Part shown: in pieces, positions 27,943 to 37,610 of the stretch
Position numbering within the stretch: position 1 is the stretch's first letter
Layout: every line of letters starts with the position of its first letter
Origin: Candidatus Persebacteraceae bacterium Df01
GTDB lineage: Bacteria > Pseudomonadota > Gammaproteobacteria > Tethybacterales > Persebacteraceae
Assembly (NCBI GenBank): GCA_030386295.1
Contig: JANQAO010000001.1
Location: 62,001 to 126,000 of the forward strand
Direction: 5' to 3'
Length of the DNA stretch: 64,000 bases
Notes under the pieces: model-generated
What the model was told of the DNA's origin: nothing
Seen by the model: only the letters and a program-made list of their open reading frames with translations
Databases searched by the model: none
Program-made: the position numbers and the translations under genes

Positions 27943-30477
27943 ATGAGTGCGCCCACACCGTTGATGCAACAATATTTAGGGATAAAAAAAAAATATCCCG
28001 ACATGTTGCTGCTTTTTCGTATGGGCGATTTTTATGAATTATTTTATGAAGATGCCGAACGCGCCGCCGAATTACTCAACATCACGCTAACACGACGCGG
28101 CTCTTCCGCCGGCAATTCCATTCCGATGGCTGGAGTGCCATTTCATGCCATAGGTCAGTATTTAGCGCGGTTGATTAAGTTAGGTGAGTCGGCCGCTATT
28201 TGCGAACAAATTGGAGCATCGGACGGCAAAGGTCCGATGCGCCGTGAGGTTACACGAGTAGTGACACCGGGCACTTTGGTGGAAGAGTCCATGCTTTCCG
28301 CACAACAATCATGCGTGCTGATGGCAATTTCCGGCGATAAAGAAAGACGCGGCTATGCGCAACTAGATTTGTCTACCGCCCGCCTTTGTGCCGGAGAATG
28401 CTCTACCGCAGAAATGGCGAGCGTTATCGCCCGCATTCGCCCAGCAGAAATTTTGTTACCCGAATCGATGCCCGCACTGGCTGCTAACGGAGCAATCAAA
28501 CGACTACCGAACTGGCGTTTTGCTACTGAAGATTGTGAACGGTTGCTCGTTACGCATTTTGGCGTACGCGACTTGAGTGGTTTTGGTCTCAACAATCAGC
28601 CATTACCGATAGCCGCAGCCGGCGCCTTACTACGTTACGCAAAAGATGTAACTAAACGTCCACTAGCTGACGTGGAAGGACTGGTACGCGAAAATGAGAC
28701 AGATTTTATCGGCATGACCGTTGCCACCCGCAACAGTTTAGAGCTGACCGCCACCTTATCAGGCGAGCGGGCTCCCACTTTACTATCAGTTGTGAACCGC
28801 TGTCAAACAGCAATGGGCTCACGTTTGTTATCCACACTACTGCACCAACCACCGCGGCAGCGTACTACAATTTTGGCACGCCACGACGCCATTGCTACTT
28901 TGCTAGAAGGCGGTATAACCACTGCATTACAAGAAACGTTGTCATCGATAGCGGATATTGAACGTATTGCCGCCGGCATTGCGTTATTTTCGTCACGTCC
29001 ACGCGATTTAGCAGCACTACGTGCAACATTTGTAGCGCTGCCGGCGACGGCAATGCAATTGCGGCGAGGCGCAGAGGCAAGTGTGCTACTAAAAAAATTA
29101 TCCGATTCTCTGTCGCCGCCCGAGGCCGCTCTCAATTTGCTCAACACGGCCATTACCCTAGAGCCAGCGGCAACCACACGCGATGGCGGCGTTATTGCCG
29201 ACGGCTACAGCAGCGAGTTAGACGAGTTACGTCGATTGCAAAACGGCGCCCGGGGTGATTTAGACACCATGGCGGAAGCCGCTCGGGAGGAAAGCGGTAT
29301 TGCTGGGTTACGAGTTGAATTCAACAAAGTACATGGGTTTTTTATTGAAATTCCCAAGTCACAATCAGCACGAGCACCGATGGCTTGGCAACGACGGCAA
29401 ACGATTAAAAATGCCGAACGCTTCATCACACCGCAGCTGAAAAAACATGAAGAAAAAGTGTTAGCCGCTGATGAGCGTGCCCGCGCTTTGGAAAAAAGAC
29501 TGTACGATGACGTGCTAATTGCCCTGCAACCACATGTGCCGGCTATACGAACTCTAGCAGCAGCAACGGCAGAAGCCGATGTTGTTGCCGGATTTGCCAA
29601 TATCGCTGCACAAAAAAAGTGGCATCGTCCAATGATGACTGACAAAACAGCTTTGTGCATTGTTGAAGGACGGCATCCTGTGGTGGAAGCGCAGACATCG
29701 CACTTTGTCGGCAACGATTTGCGACTGGGTGATGAAACGCGGCTAGGCATAGTGACCGGTCCCAACATGGGCGGCAAGTCCACCTATTTACGACAAACTG
29801 CGCTTATAGTCATTCTTTCCCATTGTGGCGCTTTTGTGCCAGCGGCAAGCGCCGAAATAGGCAGCATAAACCATATTTTCACCCGCATCGGTGCGGCAGA
29901 CGACCTCGCCGGAGGACGTTCTACCTTCATGGTTGAAATGACAGAAGCCGCGGAAATTACTCACAACGCCGACACCCATAGTCTAGTACTTTTGGATGAA
30001 ATCGGTCGCGGCACATCTACTTATGACGGTCTGGCACTGGCGTGGGCGTTGGCCGAACGGCTGTTGTTACACAACCGTGCGCTAACCTTGTTTGCCACAC
30101 ACTATTTTGAGCTTACACAACTGCCTGATGAATGTGCCGGCGCAATTAATCGCCACTTGTCAGCGCGTGAGCACGGCGAAGAAATAGTATTCTTACACCG
30201 CGTGGAAGACGGTGCAGCAAGTCGCAGTTATGGTTTACAGGTAGCTCGCTTGGCGGGCGTTCCACAAGCAGTGTTGGCGCGAGCGCAGGCATTGCTCGCA
30301 CGTTTTGAAAACACAAAACCGGAAATGCCTTTATTTTCGTCAGCTTCCTCTATATCCGAACCACCTACCACGCCGCCCCATCCGGTATTAGAAAAACTGG
30401 CGAGAATAGACCCAGACACTTTATCACCGCGCGAATCGCAGGAATTATTGTACGCGCTCAAACAATTGCTTAATTGA
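27943..30477 (+). CDS. mutS: DNA mismatch repair protein MutS
   Basis: MutS binds mismatched base pairs and starts methyl-directed or nick-directed repair with MutL. The 844-residue protein is near full length. The N-terminal mismatch-binding motif is [10 protein letters not shown], with the phenylalanine wedge and glutamate of the F-x-E motif. The ABC ATPase domain has Walker [10 protein letters not shown] near residues 606-614, and Walker [14 protein letters not shown]. The C-terminal region is the usual helical tail. A hairpin about 100 bases downstream may end transcription. Confidence 0.97.
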   Translation: MSAPTPLMQQYLGIKKKYPDMLLLFRMGDFYELFYEDAERAAELLNITLTRRGSSAGNSIPMAGVPFHAIGQYLARLIKLGESAAICEQIGASDGKGPMRREVTRVVTPGTLVEESMLSAQQSCVLMAISGDKERRGYAQLDLSTARLCAGECSTAEMASVIARIRPAEILLPESMPALAANGAIKRLPNWRFATEDCERLLVTHFGVRDLSGFGLNNQPLPIAAAGALLRYAKDVTKRPLADVEGLVRENETDFIGMTVATRNSLELTATLSGERAPTLLSVVNRCQTAMGSRLLSTLLHQPPRQRTTILARHDAIATLLEGGITTALQETLSSIADIERIAAGIALFSSRPRDLAALRATFVALPATAMQLRRGAEASVLLKKLSDSLSPPEAALNLLNTAITLEPAATTRDGGVIADGYSSELDELRRLQNGARGDLDTMAEAAREESGIAGLRVEFNKVHGFFIEIPKSQSARAPMAWQRRQTIKNAERFITPQLKKHEEKVLAADERARALEKRLYDDVLIALQPHVPAIRTLAAATAEADVVAGFANIAAQKKWHRPMMTDKTALCIVEGRHPVVEAQTSHFVGNDLRLGDETRLGIVTGPNMGGKSTYLRQTALIVILSHCGAFVPAASAEIGSINHIFTRIGAADDLAGGRSTFMVEMTEAAEITHNADTHSLVLLDEIGRGTSTYDGLALAWALAERLLLHNRALTLFATHYFELTQLPDECAGAINRHLSAREHGEEIVFLHRVEDGAASRSYGLQVARLAGVPQAVLARAQALLARFENTKPEMPLFSSASSISEPPTTPPHPVLEKLARIDPDTLSPRESQELLYALKQLLN

Positions 30478-30575
30478 AAATCAAGCTTTCCATTATCAAC
30501 AGAATGAAACATGACTGACCGCTGTCTATTGGAACGACATATTCGCATTAATACCACCACATCTGGTGGCAATAC

Positions 30576-30600
30576 TTCCTTGTTTACAGGGAATATCTGA
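30576..30600 (+). terminator. Possible terminator in the mutS-corB gap
   Basis: TTCCTTG at 30576-30582 pairs with CAGGGAA at 30587-30593 (one G-T pair) around a four-base loop, followed at a short distance by ATTTTT. A second weak hairpin (CCACC...GGTGG) lies just upstream. This 225-base gap holds no convincing gene. Confidence 0.35.
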
Positions 30601-30702
30601 TTTTTAAGTTAAAAACGCATAATTTTTTGTCTCCTCTGCTACAAACCAACGCATCCTCTTGCAAAAAACTGAAAATACTATTATATTGTTACTGAGTTAT
30701 TC

Positions 30703-31965
30703 GTGAGCTTGACTATTCCACAACTGTTGCTTGTTTTCGCCGTAGGGCTGGTATTTTCCGCCATCTTTTCCATGGTGGAAGCTGCCGTTATTTCACAAGA
30801 CCGTCATCGGCTCGAACATCTCGCCATGTCCGGCAAACGCTCGGCTCAGATCATGCAAACTATGCTGGGCGGTATTGACCGATTACTAGCGGCCATTTTA
30901 TTATTTAACAATATTGCCAATGTCCTGTGCGCGACTACCGCTACTGTCATTGTCACCCGATTATCAGGCGGTGGCGAAACGGCGGCTTTTGTCGCTTCGC
31001 TAGGTGTAGCCTTTTTGATTTTGGTAGTTAGTGAAATATCACCCAAAGTTATTGGCGTTCGGCACGCCCAAACTATTTCGCTGGTATGTGCCGTGCCACT
31101 ACACTTTTTGCTCGCTGTGTTTCATCCGGTTATCGTTGTTGCCAATTTTTTCGCCCGGGGAATTTTATTGTTAGCCGGAGTACGTCATGCCAACGTCCTC
31201 AATACTGCCATGAACACACGCGAATTGCATAGCGCTGTGCGCGCCTCTCGGGCGCAGGCCGCACAAGACTCGCAACATGGCAAACATTACAAAATGGTAG
31301 AACAAGCGTTACATCTAGGAAACATCCCAGTGGAAAAAATAATGACACCGCGGCGCCATATAAAAGGAATTAATTTACAAAATGGCGACAACGACGCATA
31401 TGATGCCATTTTGTCCGCCGATTACGCCAAACTGTTGATTTACGAAAGTAATCCAGACAATGCTGCCGGTTTTGTGGACACCATTCAGGCACTCAAAATT
31501 GCCACACGGCAAGGGCGTGTCACCGCTGCCGATTTGCGGCGTATAGTAGTCAAACCGTTGTTTATGCCTGCCGCCGCCAACGCCGTGCAGCAATTACAAA
31601 ATATGCGCACTCAAAATTCCCGCGCTGCACTGGTAGTGGACGGCGCCGGACGAGTAACAGGCATGGTCACGTTAGCTAATTTTGCCGCCGCCATTATCGG
31701 CGGCAGTACCGCACCGCCAACACCAACGACAGAAGGCGATTTCATATTGCCGGGAGATTTTTCGTTATTGCAATTAAGCGAGTTATTACCTGATATTCAA
31801 CTGCCCGACACGTCCGCGACAAATTTAAATGGATTAATTATGGAAGTATTAGGCGACATTCCCGACACGTCAGTGTGTGTGGAAATTGCCGGCATGCGCT
31901 TTGAAATCATAGAAACCGGCAACAAGTCGGTACGCCGCGCACGATTGCTCAAGCCGGCACACTAA
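30703..31965 (+). CDS. CNNM/CorB-like membrane protein with CBS domains
   Basis: The 420-residue protein has an N-terminal DUF21/CNNM membrane domain with about four helices (LLLVFAVGLVFSAIFSMVEA, AAILLFNNIANVLCAT, FLILVVSEISPKVIG), a pair of CBS domains (from about residue 205, VEKIMTPRRHIKGI), and a C-terminal CorC_HlyC-type domain (EGDFILPGDFSLLQLSELLP). Family members (CorB, MpfA) act in magnesium export or resistance. The start is GTG at 30703. The ATP- and Mg-binding details cannot be settled from sequence by eye. Confidence 0.87.
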   Translation: MSLTIPQLLLVFAVGLVFSAIFSMVEAAVISQDRHRLEHLAMSGKRSAQIMQTMLGGIDRLLAAILLFNNIANVLCATTATVIVTRLSGGGETAAFVASLGVAFLILVVSEISPKVIGVRHAQTISLVCAVPLHFLLAVFHPVIVVANFFARGILLLAGVRHANVLNTAMNTRELHSAVRASRAQAAQDSQHGKHYKMVEQALHLGNIPVEKIMTPRRHIKGINLQNGDNDAYDAILSADYAKLLIYESNPDNAAGFVDTIQALKIATRQGRVTAADLRRIVVKPLFMPAAANAVQQLQNMRTQNSRAALVVDGAGRVTGMVTLANFAAAIIGGSTAPPTPTTEGDFILPGDFSLLQLSELLPDIQLPDTSATNLNGLIMEVLGDIPDTSVCVEIAGMRFEIIETGNKSVRRARLLKPAH

Positions 31966-32009
31966 AAATAGCATTTTCTGCACAAAAAAAGCAAAAAAGA
32001 ACTCGGAAA

Positions 32010-33443
32010 CTACCCTCGATTTCGCCGATTAAGCCATTCGCTAATACTCAACATTAACGACGACGGGTGCGCTTTGTACCACTCACTGGCGGCAAAGCGA
32101 TTGGATTCAGCCAACGTTGGGTAAATGTGAATCATCCCCAAAATGTCGGTAACTTTAAGTCCCTTTTTCATAGCTAGAATATATTCGTGGATTAAATCAC
32201 CGGCGTGGTCACCCACGATAGTGACACCTAAAAGTTTTTTGCTTCCCGGCTCGGTAAGTAATTTAACAAATCCTTCTGCCTCTTCGTCAGCAATGGCGCG
32301 ATCCAAATCATCAATGCCATATTTAGCCACTTCATGGGGAATATTTTGGTCTTTTGCCTCTTGTTCGTTAAGTCCCACTCGCGCTACTTCAGGATGCGTG
32401 AATGTACACCATGGCACCACCGACCAGTCAACTTTGCGCTTGATTGGTAACAGAGCATTTGTTGCCGCATAAACGGCGGCATGTGCAGCTGTGTGGGTAA
32501 ACTGATAAGAGCCAATAATGTCGCCACAAGCATAGATGTTGGGCACCGATGTTTGCAATTTTTCATTCACTTCGACTACGCCCCGCTTGCTAATTTTCAC
32601 GCCCACCTCGGCAAGCCCCGGCACTTTGTCACCGTTAGGCTGACGTCCGGTAGCCAACAACAACAAATCAAAAGGAACTTTTTCCTCCTTGCCATCACAT
32701 TCCACCAGCATTATTTTTTGACCGTCTTCTACCACCACTTCACGGGCACGAGTTTTAGTCATAATGTTCACTCCCGCTTCACGGAAATGCTCCATGACAA
32801 TGGCTGAGGCATCGGCATCTTCACGTGCCATAATGCGTTCTCCGTCTTCAATTTGCGTAACTTCGGTACCAAGATAAGCAAAAGCTTGCGCCAATTCCGA
32901 ACCAATAGGGCCACCACCGACCACCATCAGACGGCGCGGTTGCTCGCGAATCTCCCATATAGTATCGGAAGTACGATAGTCGGATAATTCTATTCCCTTA
33001 ATCGGCGGCACAAACGGCCGCGCGCCAGCGGCAACAACGATAGTGCGCGTAGTCAACACCCGTCCTTCTACTTCCACTTCGTGCGGCGATTTAATAGACG
33101 CATTGCCGACAACACAGTCCACACCCAAATTAGTATAACGTTCCACCGAATCGTGCGGTTCAATAGCGCCAATTACACGTTGCACGCGCTCCATAATTTC
33201 GGCAAAATCAAATTCCACTTCCACTTTTTTAATGCCCAGCTTTTGCGCACGCTTGGCATCGCGTAAAAATGACGCCGAACGAATCAGCGCTTTAGATGGC
33301 ACACAACCAGTGTTAAGGCAGTCACCGCCCATTTTGTGCCGCTCCACCAAGGCAACTTTTGCCTTAGCAGCCGCCGCCACATAAGATGTCACCAATCCGG
33401 CTGAGCCGGCACCAATGACCACCATATTATATTCATATGCCAT
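32010..33443 (-). CDS. Pyridine nucleotide-disulfide oxidoreductase (dihydrolipoamide dehydrogenase/MerA-like)
   Basis: The 477-residue flavoprotein has the FAD Rossmann motif VIGAGSAGLV (9-18), the redox-active pair in CLNTGCVPSKALIRSA, the NAD-binding VGGGPIGSELAQAF, and the FAD-binding ACGDIIGSYQFTHTAAH. The C-terminal HPEVARVGLNEQEA and IHIYPTLAES match the dimerisation domain, whose His (in the IHIYPTLAE motif) acts at the active site. It is 30 bases downstream of the TVP38 gene. Lipoamide dehydrogenases of the E3 type lie with 2-oxoacid complexes; this one does not, and it resembles the TVP38-linked MerA-like group of unknown substrate. Confidence 0.85.
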   Translation of the reverse strand: MAYEYNMVVIGAGSAGLVTSYVAAAAKAKVALVERHKMGGDCLNTGCVPSKALIRSASFLRDAKRAQKLGIKKVEVEFDFAEIMERVQRVIGAIEPHDSVERYTNLGVDCVVGNASIKSPHEVEVEGRVLTTRTIVVAAGARPFVPPIKGIELSDYRTSDTIWEIREQPRRLMVVGGGPIGSELAQAFAYLGTEVTQIEDGERIMAREDADASAIVMEHFREAGVNIMTKTRAREVVVEDGQKIMLVECDGKEEKVPFDLLLLATGRQPNGDKVPGLAEVGVKISKRGVVEVNEKLQTSVPNIYACGDIIGSYQFTHTAAHAAVYAATNALLPIKRKVDWSVVPWCTFTHPEVARVGLNEQEAKDQNIPHEVAKYGIDDLDRAIADEEAEGFVKLLTEPGSKKLLGVTIVGDHAGDLIHEYILAMKKGLKVTDILGMIHIYPTLAESNRFAASEWYKAHPSSLMLSISEWLNRRNRG

Positions 33444-33473
33444 TGTTTTTTCTTTCTGTGTTCCCTAATAAAT

Positions 33474-34157
33474 TTAAGCGCGATTGCGAAAATACACTAC
33501 GGCTTTTTTAGCAATCAATGGAAATAGCCCTAGCGCAGCAAAAGCAATGATAATTTCTACAGATAAAATATCGCTTACGCTTTCTACCTGTGCCAACGCC
33601 GTGCCCGCGTAAACAAAAACAACCGTCCCCGCCAACATACCCAATTGGCTCACCCAATAAAAAGATAGCACCGGTAATCGTGTAAGCCCCATTAAAATGT
33701 TAACGAGAAAAAACGGAAAAACCGGAATTAACCGCATAGTGAACAAATAAAATTTGCCCTCGCTTTCTACACCTGCATTAATTTTTTCCAATTTGTCACC
33801 GTATTTTTTTTGCAACGACTCCCCAAGGATAAAACGCGCCACCAAAAACGCCAATGTCGCGCCAAGACTACTGGCAAAAGAAACAACAATTACACCCGTC
33901 AACAAGCCGAACAACGCGCCCGCCAAAAGTGTCATTAATACCGCCCCCGGCAATGACAATGCAGTCACTGCCACATAACCGATAAAAAACATCGCTAATA
34001 CAAAGGCTTTATTACCTTCATAATAGGACTGAAATTTGTCTTTTTTTTGTTTGATGTAATCTAGGCTGGCATATTCACTAAACTGCGTATATAAAATAAC
34101 GGCAACGACCAGTAAGCTAATAACTATACCGATTTTAATAATCGTTTCTTTTTTCAT
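33474..34157 (-). CDS. TVP38/TMEM64 (DedA-superfamily) membrane protein
   Basis: The 227-residue protein has six or so hydrophobic segments, with the family core AFVLAMFFIGYVAVTALSLPGA, the re-entrant-like LAGALFGLLTGVIVVSF, FPFFLVNILMGLTRLPVLSF and a basic end. This fold is linked to lipid or phospholipid-carrier scrambling. The gene is 30 bases upstream of the flavoprotein and shares its strand. In many proteobacteria the two are adjacent or fused, so a shared task is likely, though unknown. Confidence 0.85.
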   Translation of the reverse strand: MKKETIIKIGIVISLLVVAVILYTQFSEYASLDYIKQKKDKFQSYYEGNKAFVLAMFFIGYVAVTALSLPGAVLMTLLAGALFGLLTGVIVVSFASSLGATLAFLVARFILGESLQKKYGDKLEKINAGVESEGKFYLFTMRLIPVFPFFLVNILMGLTRLPVLSFYWVSQLGMLAGTVVFVYAGTALAQVESVSDILSVEIIIAFAALGLFPLIAKKAVVYFRNRA

Positions 34158-34347
34158 ATATTAATGTTCACTCCAAAAATCATTACACGTTATGATAGGA
34201 AGAATATCGGCTTGTCACCGTAACAGTTTGTTACGACAGCAAGTCAACTCCGCATCCCACATCGCTTGAATCAAACTCACTTTCCTTTGATGGAATTTTT
34301 CATATTCGTTTTTCAGACAGTTTTTTCACCTTCCGAAAGCCGTCATG

Positions 34348-35655
34348 CTAGTCTTTACTAACAGCGATGCGAATACCAGCAGCGGTGGCCATTTTTCCGA
34401 AGCCAGGAAATGAAGTGCTTACGTTGTCACAATCATTCACTACAACACTGTCTTTGGCGCGTAGTGCCGCCATGGTAAAAGCCATGGCGATACGGTGATC
34501 ACCACACGAATCCACTTCACCACCAGAAAAAACCGATTTTTTGTCGCCTCGCCCTTCAATTACTATACCGTCTTCCGTCGTCTCACAACCTACGCCGAGT
34601 CTCTGCAAGCCATCCGCCATAGCCGCAATACGATCACTTTCTTTGTGACGCAATTCACTAGCACCGGTAAGTCTTGTTTTCCCGTGAGCGGTGGCGGCGG
34701 CAACAAACAGCGCTGGTAAATCATCAATTGCCGCTGGCACTTCGGCACCGACAATGTCAATGCCGCGCAAGCTACCACCCACAACGCGAATGTCCGCTAC
34801 CGGCTCAGATCCCATTTTTCGTGGGTTGAGCATTTCAATGTGTGCACCCATCCGCCTTAGTAATTCAATAACTCCATTGCGAGTAGGATTTACACACACC
34901 TCCTTGAGTAATAAATCACTGTTTGGCGCTATCACTGAACCAACCATAAAAAAAGCCGCTGATGAAGGATCAGCCGGAATTTTAATGCGTGTTGGCGACA
35001 AAACCGCTTTCCCCGATACCGCACAACATAATCCTTCTCGCCGCACCGGCACACCAAACATTTGCAACATTCGCTCGGTGTGGTCACGACTGGCAAACGG
35101 TTCAATAACCGCTGTTTCGCCTTCGGCACGCAGCCCTGCCAAAAGTAACGCCGATTTAATTTGTGCGCTGGCCACCGGTAATTTGTGCGACATACCAAAA
35201 AGCCTTTTGCCGGCAGTAATTTGTACTGGTGGACAACCGTTTTTGTCGGTAATGTCAGCACCCATACATTCTAAGGGTTCGGTTATCCGCCGCATAGGAC
35301 GCTTCATTAATGAAGAATCTCCCACCAACCGCGTATTCACATTCCAACCTGCCGCCACACCACAAAACAACCGCATCAGAGTGCCCGAATTACCACAATC
35401 GATATCGCCCACAGGCGATGCCAGCCCACCTTTACCTTTAACTATCAACCGCTTGCCGTCTTCGTTTACTTCCACACCACATGCTTGCACCGCTGCGATA
35501 GTGGCACGTACATCCTCTCCCATGAGCACATTAGATATTTCACTTTTTCCATCAGCCAGCGCTGCCAGCAACACGGCGCGATGAGAAATAGATTTATCGG
35601 AAGCAACGCGTAATTCGCCGCGTAATTCGCCGCCGGGAGAAATTACATATCGCAT
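34348..35655 (-). CDS. aroA: 3-phosphoshikimate 1-carboxyvinyltransferase (EPSP synthase)
   Basis: AroA joins phosphoenolpyruvate to shikimate 3-phosphate in the pathway to chorismate. The 435-residue protein has SDKSISHRAVLLAALADG with catalytic K21, the DCGNSGTLMRLFCG loop, a SSAAFFMVG stretch, the catalytic region EVPAAIDDLPALFVAAA and LRHKESDRI. Length is normal. It follows tyrA by three bases in the run hisA-hisC-tyrA-aroA. The glyphosate-sensitivity class was not assessed. Confidence 0.97.
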   Translation of the reverse strand: MRYVISPGGELRGELRVASDKSISHRAVLLAALADGKSEISNVLMGEDVRATIAAVQACGVEVNEDGKRLIVKGKGGLASPVGDIDCGNSGTLMRLFCGVAAGWNVNTRLVGDSSLMKRPMRRITEPLECMGADITDKNGCPPVQITAGKRLFGMSHKLPVASAQIKSALLLAGLRAEGETAVIEPFASRDHTERMLQMFGVPVRREGLCCAVSGKAVLSPTRIKIPADPSSAAFFMVGSVIAPNSDLLLKEVCVNPTRNGVIELLRRMGAHIEMLNPRKMGSEPVADIRVVGGSLRGIDIVGAEVPAAIDDLPALFVAAATAHGKTRLTGASELRHKESDRIAAMADGLQRLGVGCETTEDGIVIEGRGDKKSVFSGGEVDSCGDHRIAMAFTMAALRAKDSVVVNDCDNVSTSFPGFGKMATAAGIRIAVSKD

Positions 35656-35658
35656 AAA

Positions 35659-36513
35659 TTAATCTTCCAACGTAGCCGCCCAATCACGCCGCAACTGGCG
35701 AGCTGAGGCAAATCGCTCATACAACAAAACACTATTACCGTCTTTAATAGCACCTTCCAATGTATCCAATTCTTCTCTAAACCGCACCAAAGAAGCCAGC
35801 AAATTATCAGCGTTAGCCAAACAAATATCCCGCCACATGATGGGGTGCGATGATGCCACGCGGGTAAAATCGCGAAAGCCGCTCGCCGCATAATGCAAAT
35901 AGCGCGCACTGTCAGGGCGCGTTCGAATTGATTCCACCAAAGCATAAGATAACAGATGAGGTAAATGGCTAACCACAGCAAAAATATCATCGTGTTCAGC
36001 AGCTGACATATTCACCGTGTTAGCTCCGACTTGCTGCCACGCTAAAGAAACAACTTGGACGGCCTCTTCATCAACACCGTCCGTACACAGCACCGCCCAG
36101 CAATTTTTAAACAAATCAACGTTGGACGCCGAAAATCCACTATTTTCATTGCCCGCAATAGGGTGTGACGGAACAAACCGACGGCGATTGTCACCCAACT
36201 GTTCCGCCGCTTTTGAAATAACACTCCGCTTACAACTTCCACCGTCAAAAATCACCGACGTTGGCGATAAAGCATCAGCAATATCAGCAAAAATGCTTTC
36301 CACTGAACCCACCGGTACAGCGATAAAAATATCGTCGGCTCCGCAAACCGCGGATGGAGAATCATAAGCCGCCCGAACCACTCCCGCTTCCAGTGCCGCT
36401 CGTCTTGTTTGCGCACAAGAATCTGCGCCAACAACGGTCGCGCCAGCAGCGGTGGCAGCGCGCGCAAAAGATCCACCGATTAACCCCAACCCAATGACGC
36501 CTACTGAGCGCAT
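35659..36513 (-). CDS. tyrA: Prephenate dehydrogenase
   Basis: TyrA oxidises prephenate to 4-hydroxyphenylpyruvate for tyrosine. The 284-residue protein has an N-terminal dinucleotide fold (GVIGLGLIGGSFARAA, 4-19), the catalytic-histidine region FVPSHPIAGNENSGF, and the helical C-terminal part with HDDIFAVVSHLPHLLSYALV. It is a stand-alone enzyme, not fused to chorismate mutase. It overlaps the end of hisC by 13 bases and lies three bases before aroA. Confidence 0.96.
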   Translation of the reverse strand: MRSVGVIGLGLIGGSFARAATAAGATVVGADSCAQTRRAALEAGVVRAAYDSPSAVCGADDIFIAVPVGSVESIFADIADALSPTSVIFDGGSCKRSVISKAAEQLGDNRRRFVPSHPIAGNENSGFSASNVDLFKNCWAVLCTDGVDEEAVQVVSLAWQQVGANTVNMSAAEHDDIFAVVSHLPHLLSYALVESIRTRPDSARYLHYAASGFRDFTRVASSHPIMWRDICLANADNLLASLVRFREELDTLEGAIKDGNSVLLYERFASARQLRRDWAATLED

Positions 36514-37610
36514 TTATTTAGTGCTTCCCGCAACGCTTGTAAAAAGCGCGCATTTTCTGTCTCGGTGCCAATTGTCACCCGTAGCCACTCTGGCAAATCA
36601 TAACCAGCCAGAGGTCGTACGATAACACCGGCAGCAAGTAATTGTTGATAAACAACGTCAGCATTAGATACGGAAAAAGTCAAAAAATTTCCCCGCGACG
36701 GCATAACCGGCAGCTCCAATTTTTTTAGCTCATCGTTAATTTGCCTCATGCCAGCATCATTAAGACGGCGACTGCGTTCTACATGGGCAGTGTCGCGCAA
36801 AGCTGCCAGTGCCGCCACTTGCGCCGGCATGCTAACGTTAAAAGGCTGTCGCACACGATTAAACATCTGGATAAGTTCTGCATCGCCAATGCCATACCCC
36901 ACCCGCAAACTGGCCAACCCGTGAATTTTTGAAAAAGTCCGCGTTATTAATAAATTTGGGTATTCCGTCAGCAGAGGCAATACGCCCTCCTCATCAGCGT
37001 ATTCGCAATAAGCCTCATCAACAACTACCAACACATGCTTTGGCACCTGCCGCAGCAGGTCAGCAATGCGCGCCTGCGAATGCCAGTTACCAGTAGGATT
37101 ATTGGGATTGTCCACAAATATTAGTCGCACATCATCAGATTGCGCTGCCTCGGCAATGGCATTTAAATCGTGACCATAATCCGTTGCCGCCGGTGTCACT
37201 CGTGCTCGCGCGCGACGAGCGGCAACCGCTAACTTATACACCACAAAAGCGTGTTGCGAATATACTGCCGCTGTTGTTTCAGTTAATAATAATTGTGCTG
37301 CCAATTCTAATATTTCGTTAGACCCGTTGCCAAAAATCAAACACTCCGGCGTCACTTGCAATTTTTCGGCCAGCGCCACCCGCAAGGTACTGCTGCCAGA
37401 ATCGGGATAACGCGCCACTGCTGCTGCCGGTAGCTCGCGCAATGCCTGCAATACGACATTACCAGGTCCCAGTGGATTTTCGTTGGAAGCCAACTTAATA
37501 ATATCGGTAATACCGTGCTCGCGCGACACCTCCTCTATGGGACGACCGGGTTGATACGGTGCCAACGTTTGCACGCTTTCAGCAATATGGCACAATACTG
37601 AATTAGGCAT
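36501..37610 (-). CDS. hisC: Histidinol-phosphate aminotransferase
   Basis: HisC is a PLP enzyme that transaminates imidazole acetol phosphate; hisC next to tyrA and aroA often also accepts aromatic keto acids. I start at the ATG at 37610 (MPNSVLCHIAESVQTLAPYQ), which gives 369 residues. Motifs: LASNENPLGPG, GNGSNEIL, DNPNNPTGN and the PLP lysine in TRTFSKIHGLASLRVGYG. It overlaps hisA by eight bases and tyrA by 13. Its expected upstream neighbour pheA is missing here and found beside hisF instead. Confidence 0.95.
   Translation of the reverse strand: MPNSVLCHIAESVQTLAPYQPGRPIEEVSREHGITDIIKLASNENPLGPGNVVLQALRELPAAAVARYPDSGSSTLRVALAEKLQVTPECLIFGNGSNEILELAAQLLLTETTAAVYSQHAFVVYKLAVAARRARARVTPAATDYGHDLNAIAEAAQSDDVRLIFVDNPNNPTGNWHSQARIADLLRQVPKHVLVVVDEAYCEYADEEGVLPLLTEYPNLLITRTFSKIHGLASLRVGYGIGDAELIQMFNRVRQPFNVSMPAQVAALAALRDTAHVERSRRLNDAGMRQINDELKKLELPVMPSRGNFLTFSVSNADVVYQQLLAAGVIVRPLAGYDLPEWLRVTIGTETENARFLQALREALNKCAQ

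Noticed and set aside
28828-28836. Perfect DnaA box TTATCCACA inside mutS
   Set aside because: It is a single copy inside a coding gene with no AT-rich unwinding region and no cluster, so I do not call an origin.
29205-29783. 192-codon frame opposite mutS
   Set aside because: Cysteine- and serine-rich with no motif, lying fully inside mutS.
34691-35584. 297-codon open frame antisense to aroA
   Set aside because: It mirrors aroA codon bias (rich in S, P, T, A and I) and shows no motif; it is a shadow of the real gene.
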